Positions 1 through 7,929 of a stretch of 9,852 bases of DNA are shown in pieces (positions within the stretch are counted from its first letter, which is position 1; each line of letters begins with the position of its first letter). Origin of the DNA: Methylomonas sp. Its GTDB lineage: Bacteria > Pseudomonadota > Gammaproteobacteria > Methylococcales > Methylomonadaceae. The position numbers were made by a program, and so were the translations under genes. Where the stretch lies: positions 1 through 9,852 of the forward strand of contig JALSIU010000316.1 in assembly GCA_026989715.1 (NCBI GenBank). Direction: 5' to 3'. The notes beneath the pieces are model-generated. The model saw only the letters and a list, made by a program, of their open reading frames with translations, searched no databases and had not been told where the DNA came from.

Positions 1-460
1 TTACCAACAGCTAGCCTTAGGTTTTAATTATCGTATGACCGAATTGCAGGCAGCTTTAGGCTTAAGTCAATTAAGCCGGTTGACTGAATTTATCACACGC
101 CGACATCAATTAGCACAGCAGTATCAGCACTTGTTAGCAACGTTGCCTATCACTTATCAGCAGCAAGTGGAATGGGGCTATTCAGCCATGCATTTATTTG
201 TTATTCGCTTATCACTAACAGAGTGTCATCAGTCCCGAGAGCAGGTTTTTAATGCATTGCGTCAGCAGGGAGTGGGTGTCAATGTGCATTATATTCCCGT
301 GCATTTACAGCCCTATTATCAAAAAATGGGATTTAAGCCGGGTGATTTTCCAGAGGCCGAGGCGTATTATCAAACCGCCATTTCGTTGCCTCTTTTTTTT
401 GAAATGACAGAGGCTGAGCAAAATTATATTGTGGCTTGTTTACAGGCTGTTTTGGGTTAA
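1..460 (+). CDS. pseC: PseC-type sugar-nucleotide aminotransferase, 3' part (partial)
   Basis: This is the C-terminal part of a PLP-dependent DegT/DnrJ/EryC1/StrS aminotransferase. The reading frame is already open at the window edge, with the first whole codon at base 2, so the ATG at 35 is internal and not the start. The residues before it continue a typical family stretch (LGFNYRMTELQAALG). Further on, HYIPVHLQPYY, a GDFPEAE segment and AISLPLFFEMTEAEQ are the usual C-terminal signature of PseC. PseC is the UDP-4-amino-4,6-dideoxy-N-acetyl-altrosamine transaminase of pseudaminic acid synthesis, which works in the cytoplasm. The PLP lysine lies upstream and cannot be seen. Other nucleotide-sugar aminotransferases are possible, but the C-terminal motif favours PseC. 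The neighbouring c-di-GMP gene is on the same strand and not obviously part of the pathway. No clear terminator follows the stop. Confidence 0.78.
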   Translation, partial: YQQLALGFNYRMTELQAALGLSQLSRLTEFITRRHQLAQQYQHLLATLPITYQQQVEWGYSAMHLFVIRLSLTECHQSREQVFNALRQQGVGVNVHYIPVHLQPYYQKMGFKPGDFPEAEAYYQTAISLPLFFEMTEAEQNYIVACLQAVLG

Positions 461-503
461 TAGCTGATAGTAGCCTATACGAATTTGTAACCTTATGGTC
501 ATG

Positions 504-532
504 TTGTGCTTGTAAACTAAAGTGCCTTTAAT
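504..532 (+). promoter_or_regulatory. Weak candidate promoter before the EAL-GGDEF gene
   Basis: In the 461-555 gap a TTGTGC hexamer is followed after 17 bases by TTTAAT, which differs from the consensus -10 at one base. The -35 match is poor (three of six). There is no terminator after the upstream aminotransferase gene, so read-through is an alternative. Confidence 0.25.
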
Positions 533-573
533 AAAGAGCTATTGACAACGCTAATATGGTTATAAACGCTTTT

Positions 574-577
574 AGGA
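574..577 (+). promoter_or_regulatory. Ribosome binding site deciding the start of the EAL-GGDEF gene
   Basis: AGGA sits eight bases before the ATG at 586. The in-frame ATG at 556 has no purine-rich site within normal distance, the nearest being AAAGAG about 17 bases away. This favours the shorter protein. Confidence 0.55.
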
Positions 578-585
578 CTGAAAGT

Positions 586-2391
586 ATGCATAAGCTGCAT
601 GAGCAATTGAATCACATTATAAAAAATAAACAATTAACCTCTTTATTTCAGCCTATTGTTTCATCAGAGCAAAAAAATATTTATGCTTATGAAGCTTTGA
701 TTAGAGGGCCGTCTGATAGCCCTTTACATAATCCGATTAACTTATTTAGTGTCGCTGAGCGTTATGAAAAAACGGTAGCACTAGAACATGCCTGTCGTAG
801 TACCAGTATACGACAATTTTCTGAGCAGTCATTGTCGCAAAAATTATTTCTGAATGTCAGCCCATCTGTATTGCTTGACCCTGAGTTTAAAAAAGGTAAA
901 ACACTCGATTTTTTGGCGGAGGCCAATATACCTGCTGCAAGTATTGTTATTGAAATAACGGAGCATCAACCTACCGATAATTATCAATTAATGCGTGATG
1001 CTGTTGCGCATTATCGTAGCATGGGATTTGAAATTGCATTAGATGATTTAGGTGCTGGTTATTCCGGCTTGCGATTATGGACTGAGTTGTTGCCTGATTA
1101 TGTCAAAATTGACCGTCATTTTATTCAAGATATTGATAAAGACCCTGTAAAGCTTAATTTTGTGCGCTCCATTCAGAGTATGGCTATCGCAACGAATTGT
1201 CATGTTATTGCAGAGGGGATAGAAACAGAAGAAGAATATCATGCCGTTGTTGCATTGGGGGTGAGTTTTTTTCAAGGCTATTATTTTGCACGGCCGACTG
1301 CGCAAGCCATTGTGCAAATAGCAGAAGAAAAATTTAGCGAAAAAAGGGAGCAAAAGAAAGTCGTTGCCTTTAAATCGACTTCATTTATTCAAGAAATTAT
1401 ACAGGAAGTACCTGCCATTTCTGCACAAACTTGTAATAGCGAGGTATTACGCCTTTTTCAAAAAGATAGCCATTTAACGGTGATTCCTTTGGTAGAGGGT
1501 GGGGTTGCAGTCGGCTTGGTCTATAAAGATAAATTCTTGAGTAAGTTATTCTCTAGTCGTTATGGTATTGAATTACATGGAAAAAAGCCTGTTAAAGCCT
1601 TTATTGATTTAAAGCCCTTTATATTTGATTGTAAAGTGGCAGTGGCTGAAGTGAGTCAACAATTAACCAACAATATGCGTACCGATTTAGCCTTTATTAT
1701 TACTGAAAAGGGTAAATATCGTGGTGTCGGTATGGTAATGGATTTATTGCAACTCATCACTGAGCAGCAGTTGAAAAGTGCACAACATGCAAACCCGTTG
1801 ACATTATTGCCGGGGATTACACCGATTAATCATATTGTTGACAACATGATTATGGATGATATGCGGTTTACGGTTGCTTATTTTGATTTAGATAATTTTA
1901 AACCTTTTAATGACATTTATAGTTATGAAAAAGGTGATCAAGCCATTAAGTTGGTGGCTGAATTATTATCCGCTAGTGTTGAAGAGGAGGCAGGGTATGT
2001 CGGTCATATTGGTGGGGATGATTTTATTATTATCTATACAGGACAAAATTGGGAAAAAGCGTGTCGGCAAATATTAAGTGATTTTGAACGCAGATCTTTG
2101 CATCTTTATAAGCCTGAGCATCAAAATGCAGGAGGGATGCAGGCTTATGATCGGCAAGGTGAATTGCGTTTTTATCCTTTATTAAGCCTTTCGATTGGTA
2201 TAGTGTGCTCTGATGCAATCATGGCGTGTCAGTCACATATTGAAGTGGCTGATATGGCAACAGAAGCAAAACATCAAGCGAAAAAAATATTGGGAAATAG
2301 CTATTTTGTAAACCGACGGGCTTTGAGCAATCAACAGTATTCTAAATCAGATTTTAGAAATTTTATAGACGAGCCATTATTGACAGATTGA
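586..2391 (+). CDS. EAL - CBS pair - GGDEF cyclic-di-GMP protein
   Basis: This is a probable bifunctional or switchable c-di-GMP enzyme of about 600 residues. Residue numbers here count from the upstream ATG at 556. The EAL phosphodiesterase domain (about 27-255) has E46-A-L, N100, E133, D163-D164, K184, E220 and Q240, so the metal and substrate positions look complete. Residues 275-405 fit a pair of CBS-like modules, a likely nucleotide or ligand sensor. The GGDEF domain (about 412-570) has D444, N452-D453 and GGDDF at 486-490, a tolerated variant of GGDEF. The RxxD inhibitory site reads EEAG and is lost. I see no signal peptide or membrane segment, so it is probably cytoplasmic. I chose ATG 586 because AGGA lies eight bases upstream, while the in-frame ATG at 556 has no ribosome site and only adds ten residues. 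Whether synthesis or breakdown dominates cannot be told from sequence. Confidence 0.9.
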   Translation: MHKLHEQLNHIIKNKQLTSLFQPIVSSEQKNIYAYEALIRGPSDSPLHNPINLFSVAERYEKTVALEHACRSTSIRQFSEQSLSQKLFLNVSPSVLLDPEFKKGKTLDFLAEANIPAASIVIEITEHQPTDNYQLMRDAVAHYRSMGFEIALDDLGAGYSGLRLWTELLPDYVKIDRHFIQDIDKDPVKLNFVRSIQSMAIATNCHVIAEGIETEEEYHAVVALGVSFFQGYYFARPTAQAIVQIAEEKFSEKREQKKVVAFKSTSFIQEIIQEVPAISAQTCNSEVLRLFQKDSHLTVIPLVEGGVAVGLVYKDKFLSKLFSSRYGIELHGKKPVKAFIDLKPFIFDCKVAVAEVSQQLTNNMRTDLAFIITEKGKYRGVGMVMDLLQLITEQQLKSAQHANPLTLLPGITPINHIVDNMIMDDMRFTVAYFDLDNFKPFNDIYSYEKGDQAIKLVAELLSASVEEEAGYVGHIGGDDFIIIYTGQNWEKACRQILSDFERRSLHLYKPEHQNAGGMQAYDRQGELRFYPLLSLSIGIVCSDAIMACQSHIEVADMATEAKHQAKKILGNSYFVNRRALSNQQYSKSDFRNFIDEPLLTD

Positions 2392-2434
2392 GCTAGATCA
2401 TCTTTTGGCATCGTGATAAAAGAGCACATAAAGC

Positions 2435-2473
2435 GGAAGTAAGCAATATTGCACTGCCTACTTCCCTATTTTT
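2435..2473 (+). terminator. Hairpin terminator between converging genes
   Basis: GGAAGTA at 2435-2441 pairs with TACTTCC at 2459-2465. After one A-C mismatch a further three pairs (GCA with TGC) follow, around a nine-base loop. On the plus strand a T run (2469-2473) follows closely, so it should end transcription of the EAL-GGDEF gene, 44 bases after its stop. On the minus strand it begins 14 bases after the ftfL stop, but the following bases are only moderately T-rich, so use in that direction is less certain. Confidence 0.65.
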
Positions 2474-2478
2474 ATAAA

Positions 2479-4152
2479 TTAAAACAAGCCTGTAATAACG
2501 CCTGCATCGGTAATATCAATACGCTCTGCCGCCGGTGTTTTAGGCAAGCCTGGCATGGTCATCATATTGCCGGCAATGACCACGATAAAACCAGCACCGT
2601 TTGCTAGCCGTGCTTCGGTAATTTCGATGGTATGACCCGTCGGTGCGCCTTTTGCCATTGGGTTGGTTGAAAATGACATTTGCGTTTTCGCCATGCAAAT
2701 CGGGAAGTGGCCATAGGTTTCTTGCAAAGCCTTAATTTCGCCTTTCACTTTGGGACTGGCAGTGACATTGGCCGCGCCATATATTTTGGCGGCGACTGTT
2801 TCAATTTTCTCCCAAAGCGGTAGCTTATCATCGTAAACATAAGTAAAGCCCGGTTCACGATGGTCAACAATCTCTAATACGGCTTTAGCCAAGTCTTCAG
2901 CACCGGCACCGCCTTCTGCCCAGTGTTTAGATACAATACATTTTGCACCTAAATCGGTACATTTTTGGATAATTAATGCAATTTCTGCTTCGGTATCAAA
3001 GGTAAAATGATTGATGCAAACAACGCAGGGCAAACCATAGTGTTGGGTAATATTAGTCAAGTGCTTTTCCAGATTAACAAAACCTGCTTCGACCGCTTCT
3101 AAGTTTTCAGTGTTCAGGTCTTCTTTAGCAACACCGCCATGTGATTTTAAAGCTCTTGCCGTGGCAACCAAGACAACGGCAGAGGGCTTTAAACCTGCCA
3201 TACGGCATTTTATATCAATAAATTTTTCTGCCCCCAAATCTGCGCCAAACCCTGCCTCAGTAATGGTGTAGTCAGCTAATTTTAAGGCTGTTTTGGTTGC
3301 TGTTACGGTATTACAACCATGGGCAATATTGGCAAAAGGACCACCATGAATAATGGCTAAGTTATTTTCTAAAGTTTGTACCAAATTAGGTTTAATGGCA
3401 TCTTTAAGCAAGGCCGCCATTGCGCCATGTGCTTTTAAATCACGTGCATAAACAGGGGTGACTTTATCGGTTTTATAGGCAATCACGATACGCCCTAAGC
3501 GTTCTTTTAAGTCGGCGCGACTGGTGGCTAGGCATAAAATGGCCATAACTTCCGAAGCGACAACAATATCATAGCCATCTTCACGTAAATAACCATTGGC
3601 AGGGCCACCTTGACCAACGGTGATATGGCGTAAAGCGCGATCATTCATGTCCACAACTCGCTTCCATTTGATGCGGCGTGCGTCAATATTTAAGGCATTA
3701 CCATGAGTGATGTGGTTATCAATCATGGCTGATAATAAATTATGCGCAACCCCAATCGCGTGAAAGTCACCCGTAAAATGCAGGTTAATATCTTCCATCG
3801 GTACAACTTGTGCGTGACCGCCACCGGCAGCTCCGCCTTTCATGCCAAAACAAGGGCCAAGTGATGGCTCACGTAAGCACATGATGGTGTTTTTACCTAA
3901 GCGATTCATTGCATCGCCTAAACCTACGGTAGTGGTGGTTTTGCCTTCACCTGCCGGCGTTGGGCTAACCGCAGTGACCAGAATAAGTTTGCCATCTTGT
4001 TGTTCGGTTAAGCTATCAATATAGTCTAATGATATTTTGGCTTTATAATGGCCATATGGGTCTAAGTGCTCAGCGGGGATTGCTAATTTTTTAGCTGCTA
4101 AATCAATAATGGGCAGCATTTTTGCTTGTTGGGCAATTTCAATATCAGACAT
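2479..4152 (-). CDS. ftfL: Formate-tetrahydrofolate ligase
   Basis: The enzyme (also called Fhs or FTHFS) uses ATP to join formate to tetrahydrofolate, giving 10-formyl-H4F in the cytoplasm. At 557 residues it has the full family length. Visible motifs are the ATP loop TPAGEGKT at 65-72, REPSLGPCFGMKGGAAGGG at 94-112, GPFANIAHGCN at 271-281 and TITEAGFGADLGAEK at 296-310. All match the known family and nothing is missing. It is the last gene of the leftward C1 block, 103 bases after glyA, a gap that holds a hairpin. GGA about ten bases before the ATG can serve as ribosome site. In methylotrophs this enzyme connects formate with the H4F pool that feeds serine formation, which fits its neighbours mtdA and glyA. 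Confidence 0.97.
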   Translation of the reverse strand: MSDIEIAQQAKMLPIIDLAAKKLAIPAEHLDPYGHYKAKISLDYIDSLTEQQDGKLILVTAVSPTPAGEGKTTTTVGLGDAMNRLGKNTIMCLREPSLGPCFGMKGGAAGGGHAQVVPMEDINLHFTGDFHAIGVAHNLLSAMIDNHITHGNALNIDARRIKWKRVVDMNDRALRHITVGQGGPANGYLREDGYDIVVASEVMAILCLATSRADLKERLGRIVIAYKTDKVTPVYARDLKAHGAMAALLKDAIKPNLVQTLENNLAIIHGGPFANIAHGCNTVTATKTALKLADYTITEAGFGADLGAEKFIDIKCRMAGLKPSAVVLVATARALKSHGGVAKEDLNTENLEAVEAGFVNLEKHLTNITQHYGLPCVVCINHFTFDTEAEIALIIQKCTDLGAKCIVSKHWAEGGAGAEDLAKAVLEIVDHREPGFTYVYDDKLPLWEKIETVAAKIYGAANVTASPKVKGEIKALQETYGHFPICMAKTQMSFSTNPMAKGAPTGHTIEITEARLANGAGFIVVIAGNMMTMPGLPKTPAAERIDITDAGVITGLF

Positions 4153-4192
4153 TTATATTTTCCGGATAATTAAAGTATTTTATCAACATAAT

Positions 4193-4222
4193 AAACCCCA
4201 CTTCATTTAAGAAAGTAGGTTT
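4193..4222 (-). promoter_or_regulatory. Hairpin between glyA and ftfL, possible attenuator or processing site
   Basis: The arms AAACC(T) and ACTTT pair with AAGT and GGGGTTT on the minus strand, giving about eleven pairs including wobbles, one bulged base and a loop of about seven bases. It lies about 35 bases after the glyA stop. On neither strand is it followed by a long T run, so it is at best a partial terminator or an RNA-processing structure that sets ftfL expression apart from the upstream genes. Confidence 0.35.
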
Positions 4223-4255
4223 TTAATGTGTTAGAGTTTGCCAGCCTATATGGGG

Positions 4256-5512
4256 TTAGTCGCTATACACAGGAAAGCGTGCGCATAAAATACTGACTTT
4301 TTCACGCACTGCATTGATAACGGTATCATCTTCCATATTTTCCATCACGTCACACATCCAAGTGGCTATTTGGCTAACTTCAGCCTCTTTAAAACCGCGT
4401 GATGTAGGGGCGGGCGTACCAATACGAATACCACTGGTGACAAAGGGTGACTCTGGGTCATTAGGGACGGCATTTTTATTGACGGTGATATGCGCTTTGC
4501 TGAGTGCGGCATCGGCGGCTTTACCGGTAATGCCTTTAGGAATTAAGGAAACCAGCATTAAGTGGTTGTCAGTCCCGCCTGAAACGACATCAAAGCCTCG
4601 GTCGATAAAGACTTTGGCCATAGCTTGCGCATTTTTAATCACTTGTTGTTGATACGTAATAAAGTCAGCTTGCATGGCTTCTTTAAAAGAAACTGCTTTA
4701 GCGGCAATCACATGCATTAAAGGACCGCCTTGAATGCCCGGGAAGATATTAGAGTTAAATTTTTTCTCTAACTCGGGATTGCTTTTACATAAAATTAAAC
4801 CGCCACGGGGGCCGCGTAAAGACTTATGCGTGGTGCTGGTGACGACATCGGCAATGGGTACAGGGTTGGGGTATAGCCCTGCCGCTACTAAGCCGGCGAC
4901 ATGCGCCATATCGACAAATAAGTAAGCGCCGACTTTATCGGCAATATCACGGAAGCGTTGCCAATCCCAAATGCGGGAATAGGCTGAGAAGCCGGCAACC
5001 AATACTTTGGGTTTATGCTCTAAAGCCAGTTTTTCCACTTCGTCATAGTCAATTTCGCCTGTTTCAGGGTGCAGTCCATATTGAATGGCCTTGTATATTT
5101 TTCCGGAGAAATTAGGTTTTGCACCGTGGGTTAAATGTCCGCCATCAGCTAGACTTAGACCTAAAATGGTATCTCCCGGCTGAATTAAGGCCATAAAAAC
5201 CGCCATATTGGCTTGAGAGCCGGAATGCGGTTGTACGTTGGCATAATCGGCATCAAATAATGCTTTGGCGCGATCAATGGCAAGTTGTTCCGCTTTATCA
5301 ACAAATTCACAGCCACCATAATAGCGTTTGCCTGGGTAACCTTCAGCATATTTATTGGTAAGTTGTGAGCCTAATGCTTCTAATACGCGCGGGCTGGTAT
5401 AGTTTTCTGAGGCAATTAGCTCAATATGGTCTTCTTGACGTTGGTGTTCTTCGGCAATGGCTTGAAAAAGTTCATCATCAAAACCGGCAATGGACATGGA
5501 TTTTTTAAACAT
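4256..5512 (-). CDS. glyA: Serine hydroxymethyltransferase
   Basis: This PLP enzyme interconverts glycine plus 5,10-methylene-H4F with serine plus H4F. It is the carbon-entry step of the serine cycle as well as a housekeeping reaction. At 418 residues it has normal length. ELIASENYTS (31-40), NKYAEGYPGKRYYGG (53-67), the GGHLTHG motif (124-130) and the PLP-lysine motif TSTTHK with K230 followed by LRGPRGG are all present. The residue before GGH is Asp, where I remember other residues such as His or Ala in relatives; this is not a catalytic position. A strong ribosome site (GGAG, six bases before ATG) supports the start. It follows the glycerate kinase gene by 26 bases, so the two are very probably co-transcribed. 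A second glyA copy elsewhere in the genome cannot be excluded. Confidence 0.97.
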   Translation of the reverse strand: MFKKSMSIAGFDDELFQAIAEEHQRQEDHIELIASENYTSPRVLEALGSQLTNKYAEGYPGKRYYGGCEFVDKAEQLAIDRAKALFDADYANVQPHSGSQANMAVFMALIQPGDTILGLSLADGGHLTHGAKPNFSGKIYKAIQYGLHPETGEIDYDEVEKLALEHKPKVLVAGFSAYSRIWDWQRFRDIADKVGAYLFVDMAHVAGLVAAGLYPNPVPIADVVTSTTHKSLRGPRGGLILCKSNPELEKKFNSNIFPGIQGGPLMHVIAAKAVSFKEAMQADFITYQQQVIKNAQAMAKVFIDRGFDVVSGGTDNHLMLVSLIPKGITGKAADAALSKAHITVNKNAVPNDPESPFVTSGIRIGTPAPTSRGFKEAEVSQIATWMCDVMENMEDDTVINAVREKVSILCARFPVYSD

Positions 5513-5518
5513 TTTGGT

Positions 5519-5522
5519 CTCC
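5519..5522 (-). promoter_or_regulatory. Strong ribosome binding site of glyA
   Basis: GGAG on the minus strand sits six bases before the glyA ATG, inside the 26-base gap after the glycerate kinase stop. It is the clearest ribosome site in the operon. Confidence 0.6.
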
Positions 5523-5538
5523 TGAAATAAGAAGTATT

Positions 5539-6906
5539 TTATATAATCTGAGGGATGAGCAGCAGTATTTGTAGGTCGGCTACGTTTGTACCTGTTGCGC
5601 CTGTCATCAGTAAGTCGTCTGCGATTTTTAAGGCATGATAAGCGTCATTATTCGCCAAAGACTGTTTTGGATGGATGTTTGCAGTGTATATCCGTTGTAA
5701 TGAGTTGCTATCAACTAAGCCGCCTGCTGCATCGGTTGGGCCATCTATACCATCGGTGCCTGCACTTAAAAAGACCCAGCTTGCTTTAAGCGGGGAGTGT
5801 TCGGCAGCCAATATAAAAGCCAATGCCATTTCTTGGTTACGGCCGCCTAAGCCTGAGCCTTGTAAAGTCACGGTCGTTTCACCGCCTGCGAGTATGGCGC
5901 AGGGCTGATGGATGCCTTGTTGCAATAGGTTTTGAGCATAAAGAAGCAGCTGTACGGCGGCCTCACGCGCCTCACCAATCAGTTGCTTGCTATAGAGCTG
6001 TGTTGCATAGTTTAAACGGGTACTGGCCTGCATAATGGCGTGTACGCTGATGCTATTACTGCCGACTAGCGTGTGGCGGGAGTGCATAAAAATAGCCGCG
6101 TCGGCTTTTGGCGTTTCCGGGTATAGCCCTTGCGCTCCTTTTGCTAAGTGAGTTTGCACCGATAATGGCACTTGCTCCCATAGTTGTCTATGCTGCAAAA
6201 TGCTTATGGCTTCTGTAAATGTGGTGGCATCGGCAACGGTTGGGCCGCTGGCAATAGTGCTTAAGTCATCGCCTAATACATCAGATAAGATTAACGTGTG
6301 TACATCGGCCGGTGCGGCAAGCTTAGCAAGGCCTCCTCCTTTTAAGCGCGATAAGTGCTTGCGTACGCAGTTAACTTCGTTAATGCTTGCCCCTGATGCG
6401 AGTAATAGTTCAGTTGTCTTAATTTTGTCGTTTAAAGGGATGCCGGCGACAGGCGCGGGTAATAATGCAGAGCCGCCGCCGGAAACTAAGACTAAGACTA
6501 AGTCACCCTGTTTGGCTTGTTGTGCATGCGTCGCAACTTTCTGAGCTGCTATTAATCCTGCTGCATCGGGTAAGGGGTGGCCGGCGCCGATGACTTCAAT
6601 ATGATTAAGTGGTTGGACATTTTCATAGTTAGTGACCGCAATACTTAAACCTGCTATTTTTTGTGCAGGGATAATGGCTTGTGCTGCACTTATCATGGCG
6701 CAGGCGGCTTTGCCAAAAGCAATGATATGGACTTTTTTCCATTTACCTTGTCGGCAGTTACCGTTATTTAAATGAATGCTAATTTGCTGTTGTTGCGCAT
6801 GATAGTGCAAGTGTTGTTGCACGGCGGCATAAGGGTCAGCCGCATCAATGCCTGCTTGAAAAATATGCAGGGCATCCGTGCGCAATTTAGCGATTGAAGG
6901 CATCAT
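5539..6906 (-). CDS. gck: Glycerate 2-kinase, MOFRL family
   Basis: The protein should phosphorylate D-glycerate with ATP to 2-phosphoglycerate, the step by which the serine cycle delivers carbon to the enolase and PEP reactions. The N-terminal DUF4147 part (about 5-245) shows AFGKA near 63-67 and VSGGGSALLP at 141-150, followed by a conserved INEVNCVRKHLSRLKGGG stretch (175-192). The C-terminal MOFRL part shows GGET (341-344), GGRNQE (354-359) and GTDGIDGPTDAAGG (383-396). The length of 455 residues is slightly above the common 420-450. Relatives are sometimes labelled hydroxypyruvate reductase (TtuD), but the genes around it favour the kinase. It starts 11 bases after the mtdA stop and no ribosome site is visible before ATGATG, so translation is probably coupled to mtdA. 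The start could be either of the two adjacent ATGs. Confidence 0.92.
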   Translation of the reverse strand: MMPSIAKLRTDALHIFQAGIDAADPYAAVQQHLHYHAQQQQISIHLNNGNCRQGKWKKVHIIAFGKAACAMISAAQAIIPAQKIAGLSIAVTNYENVQPLNHIEVIGAGHPLPDAAGLIAAQKVATHAQQAKQGDLVLVLVSGGGSALLPAPVAGIPLNDKIKTTELLLASGASINEVNCVRKHLSRLKGGGLAKLAAPADVHTLILSDVLGDDLSTIASGPTVADATTFTEAISILQHRQLWEQVPLSVQTHLAKGAQGLYPETPKADAAIFMHSRHTLVGSNSISVHAIMQASTRLNYATQLYSKQLIGEAREAAVQLLLYAQNLLQQGIHQPCAILAGGETTVTLQGSGLGGRNQEMALAFILAAEHSPLKASWVFLSAGTDGIDGPTDAAGGLVDSNSLQRIYTANIHPKQSLANNDAYHALKIADDLLMTGATGTNVADLQILLLIPQII

Positions 6907-6917
6907 TAGCGCGTAAT

Positions 6918-7775
6918 TTAAGCCATTTCTTTGGCTAGTTTGTAAATTAACTCGGCATCAAAAACTTGTTTGTTATCGTCAAATAGTTTCGCAATGCATG
7001 CGCGGTGTAATGCCAGTTTGAGAGCACCAAAGCCAATGGCTCCCCAAATGATTTTGCCGTGACGGTCTATGCCGCGATCCATCATATCAGTGCCGCCAAT
7101 ACCAATAGGAGGGGTGGCGTTGGCATCTGCAAGCATTTCTAAATTAGGGTTGTTTTCCCAATGTTCCGGCTTTAATAATTCAATTCCTGCTGCGCCGGTT
7201 GCAAAGACGATATTGGCATCTTCGATGGCGACACCGCGTGCGTCATTATCGCTTGCCTCTGCCGCAATGAGATCGACATTGAAGCGTTCTTTCATGGCAA
7301 AGCATGCTTTTCGGGAATTGGCTAATTGCCGTGATACGATAGTGACTTCAGCCCCTTCTTTGGCTAGCATCACGGCCGCACGTTGTCCTACAGGGCCTGT
7401 GCCTGCCAGAATAACTGCTTTTTTACCTTTTAAAGTACCGCTACTTGCTAATTTAGCGACAGCTGCAGCGGCTGTTGTATTACTGCCGTTGCTGTCCAGC
7501 ATAACCGATACTTGAAAGCCTGGGAAAAAATAGGATTGCACCGCATTGAATAGGGCTTGTCCTGCGGCCATATCACTGCCTCCGATAAAAATAGCCGTAT
7601 TTTTCTTTTCTTTGGGCGGACGGGTAAAAATAGTGCCTTCTACTAACGCACGCACATTGTCAGGGTTAAGATTGCCGTGGCCAATAACATGGTCAGCACC
7701 GCCATCATAAGCAACAACAGTATCAAAAACGGATGGATGAGTGTCGGTATCAAATTGGAAGAGCAGTTTTTTCAT
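6918..7775 (-). CDS. mtdA: NADP-dependent methylene-H4MPT/methylene-H4F dehydrogenase
   Basis: MtdA oxidises methylene- to methenyl-tetrahydropterin, or the reverse, with NADP in the cytoplasm. It is characteristic of methylotrophs that carry both H4F and H4MPT C1 pathways. At 285 residues the length matches the family. KKLLFQFDTD at the N-terminus, YDGGADH (23-29), SNGSNTTAAA (95-104), the nucleotide-binding GTGPVG (125-130) and the end LHRACIAKLF...YKLAKEMA closely resemble the Methylobacterium enzyme as I remember it. An Arg at 149, just after the second Rossmann strand, suits binding of the NADP phosphate. It is the first gene of the leftward block. The ribosome site is modest (AAGG only three bases before ATG). 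A perfect -10 box lies 57 bases upstream. The cyclohydrolase gene fch is not next to it. Confidence 0.96.
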   Translation of the reverse strand: MKKLLFQFDTDTHPSVFDTVVAYDGGADHVIGHGNLNPDNVRALVEGTIFTRPPKEKKNTAIFIGGSDMAAGQALFNAVQSYFFPGFQVSVMLDSNGSNTTAAAAVAKLASSGTLKGKKAVILAGTGPVGQRAAVMLAKEGAEVTIVSRQLANSRKACFAMKERFNVDLIAAEASDNDARGVAIEDANIVFATGAAGIELLKPEHWENNPNLEMLADANATPPIGIGGTDMMDRGIDRHGKIIWGAIGFGALKLALHRACIAKLFDDNKQVFDAELIYKLAKEMA

Positions 7776-7805
7776 TAGCCTTATAATAGTTTTGTGACAA
7801 TTATG

Positions 7806-7815
7806 CGTTTAAACG
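7806..7815. promoter_or_regulatory. 10-bp palindrome in the mtdA leader (possible operator)
   Basis: CGTTTAAACG is a perfect palindrome about ten bases downstream of the predicted mtdA transcription start, a position where a bound repressor would block initiation. No known binding protein can be named from sequence. Confidence 0.3.
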
Positions 7816-7831
7816 AGTATCAAATCGCGCT

Positions 7832-7837
7832 ATTATA
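7832..7837 (-). promoter_or_regulatory. Consensus -10 box (TATAAT) for the mtdA-gck-glyA-ftfL block
   Basis: The minus strand reads TATAAT here, 57 bases before the mtdA ATG, so transcripts should begin near 7825. At the expected -35 distance the sequence is CAGGCT, which is not a consensus hexamer. The promoter may therefore depend on an activator, in line with the palindromes in this gap. No other -10 as good is seen on this side. Confidence 0.55.
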
Positions 7838-7881
7838 CCCCATAAAAAAAGTTAAGCCTGATTTGTCGTGTTGTAAACAAA

Positions 7882-7891
7882 TATCATGATA
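7882..7891. promoter_or_regulatory. 10-bp palindrome upstream of mdh (possible operator)
   Basis: TATCATGATA is a perfect palindrome about 40 bases before the mdh ATG and about 45 bases upstream of the mtdA -10 box. It is suitably placed to influence either divergent promoter. TTGTAAACAA just before it is also nearly palindromic. Short AT-rich palindromes arise by chance, so confidence is low. Confidence 0.28.
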
Positions 7892-7919
7892 AATGATTAA
7901 AATTTTAAAGATTAGAGAT

Positions 7920-7923
7920 AGGA
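7920..7923 (+). promoter_or_regulatory. Ribosome binding site of mdh
   Basis: AGGA sits six bases before the mdh ATG, confirming the start that also places the Rossmann motif at residue 9. A promoter for mdh is not clear: TTGT-type -35 hexamers are present around 7863 and 7871, but no good -10 stands at the right distance. Confidence 0.55.
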
Positions 7924-7929
7924 TTATAG

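Noticed and set aside
542..566. Perfect TTGACA (542-547) with TATAAA (561-566) as a promoter
   Set aside because: The spacer is only 13 bases, too short for a sigma-70 promoter, and the start would fall almost at the gene's ATG.
556..585. ATG at 556 as the start of the EAL-GGDEF gene
   Set aside because: No ribosome site is near it, while the in-frame ATG at 586 has AGGA eight bases upstream. The ten extra residues belong to no domain. It remains possible.
7069..7515. 148-codon plus-strand open frame opposite mtdA, and similar long frames opposite gck and glyA
   Set aside because: They are antisense shadows of well-supported genes; the composition of the conserved strand explains the lack of stops.
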